From Cavia porcellus (lineage: Eukaryota; Chordata; Mammalia; Rodentia; Caviidae), in NCBI RefSeq assembly GCF_034190915.1, contig NW_026947486.1, positions 25,145,344 through 25,209,343 of the forward strand: a DNA stretch of 64,000 nt. The letters are read 5' to 3'. Below, one piece after another: positions 11,112-23,800 of this stretch. Each line of letters opens with the position of its first letter. Position 1 is the first letter of the stretch. The notes beneath the pieces were generated by a model that searched no databases, was not told the origin of the DNA, and saw only the letters and a program-made list of their open reading frames with translations. Made by a program: the position numbers and the translations under genes.

Positions 11112-11782
11112 AGACACCACAGCTGCACCGCCTGGAGGAGAAAGCTGGGGCAAGCTGCGGGAATCTGTTCTGGCCTTGCTGACAGCCTTCACTCAGCCGG
11201 AGGGCACACAGCAGCTGCTCCACCTGGAGGAAGTAGCTGGGCTAGGCCATGGGAACCTGCTCTGGCCTTGCCTGAGACCTTCTTTTGGCCTGGAGAGCAC
11301 CAGGACTACTGCCACTGCCTGGAGGAGGGAGCAGCCCTGCTGAGGAGGTTTGAGGCCTACCTAGGCCATAGAGGGATCTTCTATCAGGCTGGGGAGCTTT
11401 GCCTTCCAAGGAGGTGGATGGTTACACAACATCCAGTTCCTGGGAGAATATGACATCCTTGCTCTAGGGAGCTGGGGGCCTGCTAGACATGGGGCCACAC
11501 TATATTGGGCTTAGTGGGATTTGGGCTTGCCTGGACAAACACCAGGTGGCCTTCTTTCCATCAGGGGAGCTTTGCTGCCAGAGGGGGGAGCTGTGTAGCT
11601 TGAGGAGGCTTTAGGTCTACCTGAGAGGAGCCTGGCAACCTTCTGTTAATCCGGGGGCCTCACTGCCCAAGTAGGGAACTACACTATCAGAGGAGTCCCA
11701 GGAGCACAGGACATAGGAGATAATTATCAACAAGCCCAGGGGAAGCTTTGGAACAACACTTGAAACACAGAAATATAGGAAA
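11112..11782 (+). promoter_or_regulatory. L1 5' UTR, ~95-bp repeat type
   Basis: This GC-rich region is built from decaying repeats of about 95 bp that start with CCTGGAGGA (near 11130, 11223 and 11318). It is followed by a roughly 80-bp tether shared with other L1s in the window (GGGGAAGCTTTGGAACAACA and onward). L1 5' UTRs of this kind carry the internal promoter. The repeats are unrelated to those at 18940, 37088 or 53105. Confidence 0.7.
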
Positions 11783-12116
11783 ATGAGAAAATGAAAGACT
11801 AAAATGCAATCTCAAATATCCAGCCCATCCCAAGAAAGCCTAGGAGCCATGTACATACAAGAAAATACATGCCATATGCCTGAAATACCTGAAATAATAC
11901 TAACCGAAATAAAGAAGCAACTCCAGGAAGCTTTAAAGGAATTCAAACTAGAAATAATCTCCCAGGTAAAAGAAGAAATGATAAAAGAAATGAAAGAGAT
12001 GCTGAACATATCTAAAGAAGACACAGTTAAAAAATTGGAGGAAGGAAACAAAAGAAATAGAATCCCTGGATGAACAATATAAGAAACAAACAGAATATAT
12101 AAGGCAGATGCAAAGA
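11783..12116 (+). pseudogene. L1 ORF1, N-terminal fragment
   Basis: The start ATG is at 11783-11785, but codon 4 is TGA (11792-11794), a CpG-type loss of CGA. An open frame resumes through the N-terminal region and the first coiled-coil heptads. Near its end it is shifted by one base (the window's 89-codon frame stops at 12073), and the sequence continues as DEQYKKQTEYIRQMQR before breaking at 12116. ORF1 protein normally trimerises on L1 RNA; the central and RNA-binding parts are absent here. The break joins an inverted segment across a three-base overlap (GAG). Confidence 0.85.
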
Positions 12117-12860
12117 GGTTGTAATTTGGTCTTTCGTTTTGTCATTTTCCTATATTTCTGTGTTTCAAGTGTTATTTGAAAGCTTCCTCAGGATCTGTTG
12201 AAAATTCCCTTCTATGTTTGCCGCTACTGAGACTCTGGCACCACGCTACCCCAAGCCACTGGGCCTGCAGAACCAATCACCCTCCTCTGCCTATTCAGAA
12301 CTCCGCAGTTCCAGATAAGCTGGGCCTCAGGGACACTGTGTGCCCACCTCCCCCTTGGAAGCTCCACAGCTCTCCAATTGCAGCCGGGATGTGGAGGCAG
12401 ATGTAGACGCCGCAAACCCACCTCTCCACTTCACTGCACCTGGAAGCCTGGAGGGACCCAAACAGTCTGGGCCGAGATATCCACAGTCCTCCAGACACAC
12501 AGGGAGGCTGATGCAGGCACCCCAGATCCACCCAGCCCCTCCTCTGCACACCGATGGCTAGGCATGGCAGTCTGAAACAGGGTGGGCTCTGGGGATAGTG
12601 TGGGCCTGCCCACCCGTCGGAAGCTCAGCAGTTCTCCAAGTGCAACCGGGATGGGGAGGTGGATGTAGAGGCTTCAAATCCACCTCTCCCCTTCACTGCA
12701 TCTGGAAGCCTGGAGGGACCCAAACAGTCTGGGCCGAGATATCCACAGTCCTCCAGACACACAGGGAGGCCAATGCAGGCACCCCAGATCCGCCCAGCCC
12801 CTCCTCTGCACACTGATGGCTAGGCGTGGCAGTCGAAACAGGCTGGGCTCCGGGGATAGT
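12117..12860 (-). promoter_or_regulatory. Inverted L1 5' UTR (short-monomer type) with ORF1 start
   Basis: On the minus strand this is L1 promoter sequence followed by an ORF1 start (ATG at 12145-12143, with the fourth codon CGA intact). Two repeat units of about 262 bp are visible. They match the 334-bp monomer of the L1 at 18940 but lack an internal block of roughly 70 bp. The segment therefore belongs to a different promoter lineage from the 5' UTR at 11112. Confidence 0.82.
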
Positions 12861-15532
12861 CCCCTAGCCAACTTTAATAAAAAAGGGAAGAAAAAGCTCA
12901 AATTCATGCAAGAAGGAATGAAAAAGGTGACATCACTATGGACCCTATAGAAATACAGAAGATCATCAGCATCTATTTTGAAAACCTCTACTCTCAAAGG
13001 TTTGATAACCTAGAAGAAATAGACAGATTCCTAGAAGCATATGAAGTACCAAAGTTAGGTCAAGCAGATGTAAAACTGCTAAATATCCATTTTCTATTAA
13101 TGAAATTGAAAATGTAATTAAGTCCTTACCTACAAAGAAGAGCCTAGGCCCAGATGTATTCATTGCAGAATTCTACAAGAAATATAAAGAAAAGCTAATG
13201 CCGACACTCTTAAAAGTGTTCAATGAAATTGAAAGGGAAGCAATCCTTCCTAAGTCATTCCTGGAAGCATATATTTCTCTGGTAACAAAACCTGAAAAAG
13301 ACCCAACTGAAAAAGGGAACTACACACCAATCTCCTTAATGAACAGAGATGCAAAATTCCTCAATAAAATATTGACAAATAGAATACAGCAAATCATCAA
13401 GAAGATTATACACCACGAACAAGTGGGATTCATTCCAGGCATGCAGGGATGGTTTAACATACGTAAATCAATAAATGTAATCCACCACATCAATGAAGCC
13501 AAAAGTATGAATCACACGATCATTTCTATAGATGCACAAAAAACTTTTGATAAGGTCCAATATTTATTAAATATAAGAACCTTAAAAAATTGTAATAGAT
13601 GGTCTTTATCTCAATATAATAAAGGCCATCTATGAGAAACCAACAGCCAGTATCATCCTAAATGGCCCAAAATTGAAGGCCTTTACTTTAAAATCAGGCA
13701 CAAGACAAGGATGTCTCTTATCACCATTCCTATTCAATATAGCACTGGAAATACTAGCCAGAGCAATTAGACAAGAGAGAGAAATAAAAGGGGTAAAGAT
13801 AGGAAAAGAAGAAGTTAAGTTATCATTATTTGCAGATGACATGATACTCTACATAGAAGATCCCCAAAACTGTATTGAAAGACTTTTAGATGTAATAAAT
13901 AAATTCGGAAATGTAGCTGGATATAAAATCAATACTCAAAAATCAATAGCATTCCTATACACTACCGATAAAGTCACAGAAAGAGAAATAAGAGAAGCCA
14001 CATCCTTCACACTAGCAACCAAAAAATGAAATATTTAGTAATTACTCTCATGAAAGGAGTATATAGGGAAAATTATAATACAGTGAAAAAGGAAACTGAA
14101 GAAGATCTCAAAAATGGAAGGACCTCCCTTGCTCATGGATAGTAAGAATAAATATTGTGAAAATGGCCATTCTCCCAAAACTGTTATACAGATTCAATGC
14201 AATCCCAATAAAAATACCATCAACATACCTCATAGATCTTGAGAAATCACTCCTAAAATTCGTCTGAAGCGAGAAGAGTCCTAGACTAGCAAAGACAGTT
14301 CTAAACAGCAAAGGCAAGGCAGGAGACATCACAATCCCTGACTTGAAGTTATACTACAAAGCAACTGTAGTAAAATCAACATGGTACTAGAGCCAAAACA
14401 GAGCTGAAGATTAGTGGAATAAATTAGAAGATACAGCCACAACTACAAACACACTCAACCACCTTATCTTTGATAAAGGGGCCAAACAGTTTCACTGGAA
14501 GCACGACCATCTCTTTAATAAATGGTGTTGGAAAAACTGGTTCTCCATATGCCGAAAACTAAAACTAGACCCATGCCTATCACCATGTACTAAACTAAAA
14601 TCTAAATGGATCAAAGATCTGAATATTAAAACAGAAACACTAAATTTATTGGAAGACAAATTGGGTAAAAACCTTGAAGACATAGGAGCAGGCAGAGAAT
14701 TCATGAACAGGACTCAAACCACATGGCAAATACTTCCCAGAATCAATAACTTGGATCACCTCTTATAAAAAGTTTCTGTAAGACAAAAGAAATCTCCAGC
14801 ATAGTGAAAAGAAAACACACAAACTGGAAAAAAATATTAGTGAACTGTCCCTCAGCCAATGACTTCTGTCCAAAACATATAAAGAATTTAAACAATCAGA
14901 GCCCCAAAATTCAAGGATCCAATTAAAAAATGGGCATCTAAGATGAACACACACTTCTTAGATGAAGAAATAGAAATTGCAAATAAATGCATGAAAAAAT
15001 GTTCGTCATCATTAGTCATTAGAGAAATGCAAATTAAAACCACGCTGAGATTTCATCTTATTCCTGAATGGCCAGGGTCAAGAAAACCAACAACAAATGC
15101 TGGAGAGGCTGTGGGGAAGAAGGAACTCTCCTGCACTGTTGGTGGGAGTGTGCACTGGTGCAACCATTGTGGAGATCAGTCTGGAGATTTCTGAAAAACA
15201 TGGGATTGGAAATCCCATATGTTGCAGTTATTCCACTTCTAGGTATATTCCCAGAAGAGCTGAAAGCATCATACCACAGTGACATATGTGCCCCAATATT
15301 TATAGCAGCACCATTTGTAATAGCCAGATCTTAGAATCAACCTAAGTGTCCATCAATTGAGGAATGGATAAAAAAGATGTGGTATTTTTATATAATGGAG
15401 TACTTACTACTCAGCTATAAAGAAGGGTCACTTTGAGATATTTATAAAGAAATGTGTGAACTTGAGACCATACTCATAAGTGAAATAAATCAAACTCACA
15501 TGTATAAAAACTGAATAGTTTCCCTAGTGTAA
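12861..15532 (+). pseudogene. L1 ORF2, partial (central region to C-terminus)
   Basis: ORF2 is the endonuclease/reverse transcriptase of L1; the endonuclease domain is absent here. Reverse transcriptase is recognisable at 13198-14029, with the first catalytic aspartate in [10 protein letters not shown] and an intact FADD at 13829-13840. The cysteine-rich tail follows at about 15095-15155 (CWRGCGEEG...HCWWEC). Several frameshifts break it, and W becomes TAG at 15332-15334. The native stop would be TAA at 15530-15532. Confidence 0.9.
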
Positions 15533-16943
15533 GAAATGATATCAATACATAAAAGTATGTGGTAATCATGATTCCCCATTATATTGGCTTGAAGCCAATA
15601 TAATGTTTTCACTCAATTGGAATGGTTTTATCTTGGTTTGTTTGATTTTATTGTCTGTGGTAATATGAACAGCTATTTTGAAGAAAACAAGACATCATAA
15701 TAGTTAGTTCTGATTTAATATCATCTTGTTTTGAAGTCCCATCAAGCTGTTGTTCTTCTTTCTCTATTGGTTTTATCATATTTCATCTTATTGGATTTTA
15801 ATATATGTGATAGTATAAACAAAATTTTTTATAGGCAGAGAGATAGTATAGAAACTGTCGTTCGTTTTTTGTTTGCTGGTTCTAAATACCCTGTAATACT
15901 TTCATTCTCTTGATTGTTTTCACACTGTATCCATATGTTTGATGCTATAGTATATGAAGTTATACTCAAATATTTCAAGGAAAGAGACACTATTTTAACT
16001 ACTATTATGTCAGATTCACTATTTTGCTTAAATTGTTCTGTTTTGACCTGTGTTGTTTTGTTGTTACGTGCTCTTTTATCTCAATCTCCCTTTTTTCCCC
16101 TTTTTTTTTAAAAAAATTGATTTTTAATTTTTTAATCAATGGAAAAAATAAATTTAAAAAATGTGGGATATATTTTAGTAACTTTTTTCCCCCATTAACC
16201 TGATTTTAACCCCTGTGTTGCTCTCACCATCTTTTTTGACTGATTTTACTGTGTTCTGTTTTGTTTGATAGTATCAAGTTTGATACAAGGCAACTACTTC
16301 GAAGGCAATAAGATTCACTATGATACCCATTATGGTTTGAGTATTATCTTCTTTTGAAGTCCTGTAAGGTTTCCAATATTTAGGTTTTATTGGTTTTGCT
16401 CTGTACTGTTTTGTTCAATTTTATTATACCTGATGATATCGGCAACTCTTTTTAAGATAGCAAGAGGCATTATAGTAACCGTTGTTGATCACCTGGTATT
16501 CTGTTTTTACATCATGTACTATGTCCATCCTTTTGTTCTAACTGACTCTGTTTTGTTTTGTCACATTTGGTGTTATTCTCTTCAAAAAAAGTAATAAGAA
16601 TTGTGAAAATGTGTAGTTGTTATTGCAAAAAAGGTGAGGAAAAGAAAGTACTCTAAAGGATATAAGTGCATGTATATTTAAGTGTGTAAGATAGAAAACC
16701 GTGTTACTAAGTTTTTGTTGGATCATTGAACAGAACTGTTTGCAGTCTCACTGTTTGAATGTCAACTTTGTATGCTTTATTTTTATAATTTGAACAACAA
16801 TTTCTAAGATGACCATATGTAATCTATTAACTAGTGATTTCTCACTGTTTATTTTTTTGAAATTCTGTATTACTTGTACACTTTTACTGTTTTGTTTTGT
16901 TTGGTTCTCCTTAAATAAAAAAAATTTAAAAAATGAAAAAAAG
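15533..16943 (+). other. L1 3' UTR, long two-module form
   Basis: About 1.4 kb of A/T-rich, non-coding L1 sequence ends in AATAAA and an A-rich tail next to the right target duplication. It has the same two modules as the L1s ending at 25868 and 49229. A polyadenylation function is inferred from position. Confidence 0.85.
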
Positions 16944-18939
16944 GATGAAATCCCAGTTTTTGATTCTGGGATGTATTTGCCATCTGGTTTGATTTTTGTT
17001 CATAAACTCTCTGCCTACCCATATGTCACCAAGAATTCTACCTATTGTGTCTTCCAGTAGTTTCTGTGTTTGTGTTTTAATATTTAGATCTTTGATCCAT
17101 TTTGACATTAGTTTAGTACATGGTGATAGACATGGGTCTAGTTTTAGTTTTCAGCATATGGAGAGCCAGTTTTTCTAGCACCACTTATTAAAGAAACTAT
17201 CTTTCTTCTAGTGAATGTGTTTCACCCTATTCATCAAAGATAAACTGGCTGAGTCTGTTTGTAGTTGTGGTTGTATCTTCTAATCTATTCCATTGATCTA
17301 CAGGTCTGTTTTTATTCCAGTACCATGCTGATTTTATTACAGTAGCTTTGTAGTATAACTTTAAGCCAGGGATTGTAATGCCTTCTGCCTTCCTTTTGTT
17401 TCTCAGAATTGCCTTTCCTATTCTAGGTCTTTTCTGATTCTAGATGAATTTTATGAACCATCTCTCTATATATGTGAGGTATGCCAGTGGTGTTTTGATT
17501 GTAATTGTGTTAAATTTGTATAACAATTCTGGAAGAATGGCCATTTTCACAATATTTGTTCTTCCTATCCATGAAAAAGGGATATCTTTCCATTTTCTGA
17601 GATCCTCTTCATTTTCGTTTTTCAGGATATTATGACTTTCCCTGAATAGACCTTTTATTTCTTTTGTTAGATTGATTCCTATGTATTTCACTCTTTGGGG
17701 TGTGATTGTGAATGTTGTGGCTTCACTTATTTCTCTCTCAGTGAGTTTGTTGTTCATGTATGGGAATACTATTGATTTTTGAGTGTTGCCTTTGTATCCA
17801 CCTATATTACTGAACTTGGTTATTACATCTATGAGTTTTTCAATGGATACATGAGGGTTTGTAGAGTATCATGTGGTCTTCAGATAATGCTAACAACTTC
17901 TTCTTTTCCTATGCTTACTCCTTTTATTTCTTTCTTGTCAATTTGCTCTTGCTAATTTTTCCAGCACTTATTGAATAAGACTGGTGATATTGGGCATCCT
18001 TGCCTTGTTCCTCATTTTAAAGTAAAGGGTTTTAGTTTTTGGCCATTTAATATGATGCTGGCTGTTGGCTTGTCAGAGATGGCTTGTATCATATTGAGGT
18101 AAATACCATCTTTTATTCTGATTTTCTGTGGGGTTCTTTTTACTAATGAATGTTGGACCTTATAAAAGGTTTTACTGCATCTATAGAAATGATCACATGA
18201 TTCATATTATTGGCTCCATTAATATGGTGGATTTTGTTTATTGACTTGTGCATGTTGAACCATCTTTGTGTTCCATGGGTGAGTCTCACTTGGTCATGCT
18301 GTGTAAGCTTCTTGATGATTTGCTGCCTTCTGTTCGCCAGTATTTTATTGAGAAACTTTGCCTCTGTGTTTATTAGGGAGATTGGCCTGTAGTTCTCTTT
18401 TTTGGCTGGGTCTTTCTCAGGTTTTGGTAATAGAGTAACACTTGTTTCCAGATATGAGTTAGGGAGAATTTCTTTCCTTACAATTTCATTGAAGAGTTTG
18501 AGCAGTGTCGGCATTAAATATTCTTTAAATTTCTTCTGGAATTCCACAATGAATCCATCATGACTTGGGGTTTTCTTTCTTGGTAAGCTTTTAATTAGAT
18601 TTTCAATTTCATTAATTGAATTTTGGGGAAGTTTACATATTCTTGATCCAGCTTTGGTAATTCGTATGTTTCTAGGAATCTGTCCATTCCTTTTGAGTTA
18701 CTGAACCTATGAGAGTAGAAGTTTTTCAAGTAGGTTTTGATGAACATCTGTATTTTCACTTTTATTCCTTATTGCATGAATTTGAGTTTTTTTCTTACCT
18801 TTTTAAAATAAGTTTGGCTAGGAGCTTATCAATTCTATTTATTCTTTCAAAGAACTAACTCTTCAAATCACTGATTCTTTGTATTGTTTTCTTAGTCTCT
18901 GTGCATTGATTTTTGCTCTATTTAAAATTTCCTCCCTTC
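16944..18939 (-). mobile_element. Middle-aged minus-strand L1, central ORF2 part
   Basis: This continues the element at 9343-11111. On the minus strand it covers the reverse transcriptase and the region after it, with frames at 17440-17757 and 18143-18547 (the latter with [12 protein letters not shown]). The FADD site falls in a stretch with broken frames. It ends at 18939 in a second target duplication and resumes at 25885. Confidence 0.9.
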
Positions 18940-19785
18940 CCAGCCTGTTTGGGACTCCCGCGCCTCACCATCGGTGTGTGGAGGAGGGGCTGGGTGGATC
19001 TGGGGCGCCTGCATAGGCCTCCCCATGTGTCTGGAGGACTGTGGATATCTCAGCAAGCAGGGGAGGATCGCAGGTTCCAGAGGCACCGCGGCCAGTGGTG
19101 AGTGTTCAGTGCACTCTGCCCAAATTGCAGACTGTTTGGAACCCTCCAGACTTCCGGGTGCAGTGGAGTGGAGAGGTGGGTTTGAGGCCTCTGCATCTGC
19201 CTCCCCATCCCGGCTGCACTTGGAGAACTGTGGAGCTTCCAACAAGTGGGCGGGCGCACGCTGTCCCCTGAGCCCAGCCTGTTTGGGAATCCCACGCCTC
19301 ACCATCGGTGTGCAGAGGAGGGGCTGGGCAGATCTGGGGCGCCTGCATCAGCCTCCCCATGTGTCTGGAGGACTGGGGATATCTCAGCAAGCAGGGGAGG
19401 ATCGCAGGTTCCAGAGGCACCGCGACCATTGGTGAGTGCTCAGCACACTCTGCCCAAAGCCCAGACTGTTTGGGACCCTCCAGGCTTCTGAGTGCAGTGA
19501 AGTGGACAGTTGGGTTTGAGGAGGTGACATCTGCCTCTGCATCCCAGCTGTGCTTGGAGAGCTGTGGAGCTTCCAAAGGGCAGGTGGGCACACAGTTTCC
19601 CTGAGGACCAGCTTATCTGGAGCTGCAGAGTTCTGAACAGGCAGAGGAGGGCCATTGGTTCTGCAGGCCCAGAGGCTTGGGGTAACAGGGTGCCAGAGTC
19701 TCAGGGGCTGCAAACATAGAAGGGGATTTCCAACAGACCCTGAGGAAGCTTTCAAATAACACGTGAAACACAGAAATATAGGAAA
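18940..19785 (+). promoter_or_regulatory. L1 5' UTR with 334-bp tandem monomers
   Basis: The start CAGCCTGTTTGGGA recurs with a period of 334 bp (18941, 19275), and a third diverged start lies at 19609 before the tether to ORF1. Each unit is GC-rich. Rodent L1 monomers act as an internal promoter, so regulatory function is inferred. The units keep long open frames on the minus strand, probably because of GC-rich composition. Confidence 0.85.
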
Positions 19786-20846
19786 ATGACGAAATGAAAT
19801 ACCAAATTACAACCTCAAACCTCCAGCCCATGTCAAGAAACCCTAGGAGCAATGTATATAGAAGAAAATATATGCCATGCACCTCAAATATCGGACCCAA
19901 TAGCTACTGAAATTGACAAGCAACTCCAGGAAGCTTTAAAGAAATTCAAACTCGAAATAATCTCCCAGATAAAAGAAGAAATGATAAAAGAAATGAAAGA
20001 GATTCTGAATATATCTAAATAAAACACAGATAAAAAATTGGAGGAACTAAACAAAAAGATAGAATCCCTAGACGAGCAATATAAGAAACAAACAGAATAC
20101 ATAATGCAGATGCACAGAGATATACAGGAAATAAAAAACTCCACTGAAAGTTGTAAAAACTGCCTTAATGAAAGTGAAGATAGAATTTCAGACCTTGAAG
20201 ACAGGATTGCAGCTAGTGAACAGGAAAGGAAAGATCTTTTAAAAATAACAAGGAATCAGGAAACAACAATTCAACAACTGCAAGACGATGCAAAGAAGAA
20301 TAACATAAGAATGATAAGGATTAATGAAAAAGAAGGAGACAACATAAAGGATGTCAAGAGGATATTCAGAGAAGTAATAGCTGAAAATTTCCCAAGCATG
20401 AGATCAGAAACTGACATCAGGATCAGTGAAGCATATAGAACTCCAAATAGTCATAACCAAAATAAAACTACACCCAGACATATAATAATCACCATCCCAG
20501 AAATCCAACACAAGAATAGATTATTAAAAGCTGTCAGAGAGAAAAGACAGATCACTTATAAAGGAAAACCTATCAGAATCACAGCAGACCTCTCAGCACA
20601 AACAATAAAGTCAAGAAGAGCATAGAGTGAAGTATTCCAGATCCTAAAGCAAAATGATTTCCAACCTAGACTGATGTATCCTGCAAAACTGTCATTCAAA
20701 ATTGATGGTGAAATACGATACTTCCATGACAAAGAACAGCTGAAGAACTTCATGAACACCAAATCAACCCTGTAAAAATATTGAAAGACAGTTTAGATAC
20801 ACAAAGGAAAAAACCACTAAGCAAAGCAAATAATTAAACAGAACAG
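19786..20846 (+). pseudogene. L1 ORF1, nearly full length but interrupted
   Basis: The expected ATG is at 19786 and codon 4 is TGA (19795-19797). A second stop (TAA) falls near 20019, then a 195-codon frame runs from 20038. That frame has a long coiled coil (IESLDEQYKKQTEYI to ASEQERKDL) followed by the RNA-recognition and C-terminal regions (RRIFREVIAENFP-like, then RHIIITIPEIQHKNRLLKA). W becomes TAG at about 20623. Intact L1 ORF1 protein coats L1 RNA and acts as a nucleic-acid chaperone. Confidence 0.9.
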
Positions 20847-20856
20847 AAAGATAAGG

Positions 20857-23800
20857 ATGCAACAGCAGAGAGATAACATTCCAACAATAAACCAGCATTT
20901 AACAGTAATAACCATTAATGTAAATGGTCTCAATGCACCAATCAAAAGAAACAGATTAGCAGAATGGATCAAGAAACAAAATCCAACCATATGCTGTTTA
21001 CAGGAAACCCATCTAACCCAGAAGGATACTCACAGACTGAAAGTCAAAGGATGGAAAACAATACTTCATGCAGCAGGAATCCAAAAAAAGGCAGGAGTAG
21101 CCATTCAGTTTGCAGACAACGTGAACTTTAAACCAACAATGACCATAAAGGACAAAGAAGGTCACTACATACTCGTAAGGGGAAAACTCCAAGAGGAAGA
21201 GATAACTATCTTAAATATATACGCACCAAACTCCAGAGCACCCAGTTATATAAAACAACCATTAAGGGAAATGAAAAGTCAAATTATCAGTAACACAATT
21301 GTAACAGGAGACCTTAATATGCCATTGACACCAAGGGACAGATCAACCAGACAGAAAATGAGCAAAGAAATAACAGAACTGAATCACACCTGCGAACAAA
21401 TGGATTTGATAGACATATACAGAATGTTCCACCCAACGACATCAGAATACACAATCTTCTCAGCAGTACATGGATCATTCTCTAAAATAGACCATATATT
21501 AGCTCACAGAACATATTTAAACAAATGCAAAAGAGTTGAAATCATCCCTTGTATGTTATCGAATCATAGCGCTCTGAAATTAGAAATTAATGATAAAAGA
21601 TACTGCAAAAATCCCGCAAACACATGGAAAGTGAATAACACACTCTTGAGTAATCAGTGGGTCACAGAAGAAATTAAATAAGAAAATAAACAATACCTAA
21701 AAGAAAATGAAAATGCAGATACAACTTACCAGAATCTGTGGGATGCAATGAAAGCTGTACTCAGAGGAAAATTTATTGCACTGAGTTCCCACATCAGGAA
21801 AACAGAATGAATACAAATAAATAACTTGATGCTACACCTCAAACAGCTAGAAAAAGAAGATCAAGTCAGCCCAAAGCCAAAAGAAGGGAGGAAATTATAA
21901 AAATCAGAGCAGAAATCAATGCAATAGAGACTAAGAAAACCATCCAAAGAATCAACGAATCAAAGAGTTGGTTCTTTGAACGAATAAATAAAATCGATAA
22001 GCCCCTAGCAAACCTTATTAAAAAAAGGAAAAAAAAAGCTCAAATTCATGCAATAAGAAATGAAAACGGTGAAATGACTACAGACCCAATAGAAATACAG
22101 AAGATCATCAACACCTATTTCGAAAACCTCTACTCTCAAAAGTTTGAAAACACAGAAGAAATAGACAGATTCTTAGAAACATATGAAGTACCAAAGCTAG
22201 ATCAGGAGGATGTAAAACTGTTGAATATCCCAATCTCTGTTAATGAATTCAAAATGTAATTAAGTCCTTACCTACAAAGAAGAGCCCAGGCCCAGATGGA
22301 TTCACTGCAGAATTGTACAAGAAATACAAAGAAGACCTAATGCAGACAATCCTCAAACTATTCAATGAAATTGAAAGGGGAGCAATCCTTCCTAAGTCAT
22401 TCCTGGAAGCAAATATTACTCTAGTACCAAAACCTGAGAAAGACCCAACTGAAAAAGAGAACTATAGACCGATCTCCCTAATGAACACAGATGCAAAAAT
22501 GGTCAATAAAATATTGGCAAATGGGATGCAGAAAATCATCAAGAAGATTATACACCATGACCAAGTGGGATTCATCCCAGGAATGCAAGGATGGTTCAAA
22601 ATACGCAAATCAATAAATGTAATCCACCATATCAATAAAGCCACAAGTAAGAATCACATGATCACTTCTATAGGTGTGGAAAAAGCCTTCGATAAGGTCC
22701 AACATTTATTCATGATAAGAACTTTACAGAAAATTGGAATAGATGGTCTTTACCTCAATATAATAAAGGCCGTTTATGACAAACCAACAGCCAGCATCAT
22801 ACTAAATGGCCAAAAATTGAAAGCCTTTACTTTAAAATCAGGCACAAGACAAGGATGTCCTTTATCACCATTCCTATTTAATATAGTAGTTGAAGTACTA
22901 GCCAGAGCAATTAGGTAAGAGAGAGAAATAAAATGGGTAAAGATAGGAAAAGAAGAAGTTAAATTACCATTGTTTGCACAAGACATGATACTCTACATAG
23001 AAGACCACCTACACTCCTTGGAAAAACTCTTAGATACAATAAATAAATTCAGTAATGTGGCTGGATACAAAATCAATACTCAGAAATCAATAGCATTCCT
23101 ATAAATGAACAGCAAAATTGCAGAGAGGGAAATAAGAGAAACTACACTCTTCACATTAGCAAGCAAAAAAATGAAATATTTAGCAATTACTCTTATGAAA
23201 GAAGTGAAAGACTTACACAGTGAAAATTATAATACACTGAAAAAAGAAATTGAAGATGATCTCAGAAAATGGAAAGACATCCCTTGCTCATGGGTAGGAA
23301 GAACAAACATTGTGAAAATGGCCATTCTCCCAAAACTGTTATACAGATTCAATGCAATCCCAATAAAAATACCATCAACATACCTTATAAATCTAGAGAA
23401 ATCACTCCTAAATTTCATCTGGAACCAGAAGAGACCTAGAATAGCAAAGGCAATTCTAAGCAGCAAAGACAAAGCAGGAGGCATCACAATCCCTGACTTG
23501 AAGTTATACTACAAAGCAACAGTAGTAAAATCAACATGGTATTGGAATCAAAACAGAGCAGAAGATGAATGGAATAGATTAGAAGATACAACCACAACTA
23601 CAAACACACTCAACCACGTTATCTTTGATAAAGTAGCCAAGCAAGTTCACTGGAAGAACGACAGTCTCTTTAATAAATGGTGCTGGAAAAACTGGCTCTC
23701 CATTTGCTGAAAACTAAAGCTAGACCCATGTGTATCACCATGTACTAAGTTAAAATCTAAATGGGTCAAAGATCCGAATATTAAAACAGAAACACTAAAT

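Larger units (their letters stand above)
11112..16943 (+). mobile_element. Rearranged plus-strand L1 with an internal inverted promoter segment
   Basis: The insertion is flanked by GATGAGATCCCAG (11099-11111) and GATGAAATCCCAG (16944-16956), a 13-bp target duplication with one mismatch. The host L1 reads through once the insert is removed. Inside, the order is: 5' UTR with ~95-bp repeats, ORF1 start (about 111 codons), an inverted segment holding another L1 promoter and ORF1 start (12117-12860), ORF2 from its central region to the end, then 3' UTR and A-rich tail. The inverted promoter is of a different repeat type from the leading one. This is not a simple twin-priming product. The element is inactive. 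Confidence 0.88.

Noticed and set aside
12117..12860. Simple twin-priming explanation for the inverted segment
   Set aside because: A sense 5' UTR of another type lies to its left within the same target duplication, which twin priming does not produce on its own.
18974..19435. Plus-strand 153-codon frame in the L1 promoter as a gene
   Set aside because: It repeats with the 334-bp monomers, has no homologue I recognise and lies in GC-rich DNA where stops are rare.
18940..19740. CRISPR-like or satellite array from regular repeats
   Set aside because: Repeats are 334 bp, only two to three units, and lead directly into L1 ORF1, so they are L1 promoter monomers.
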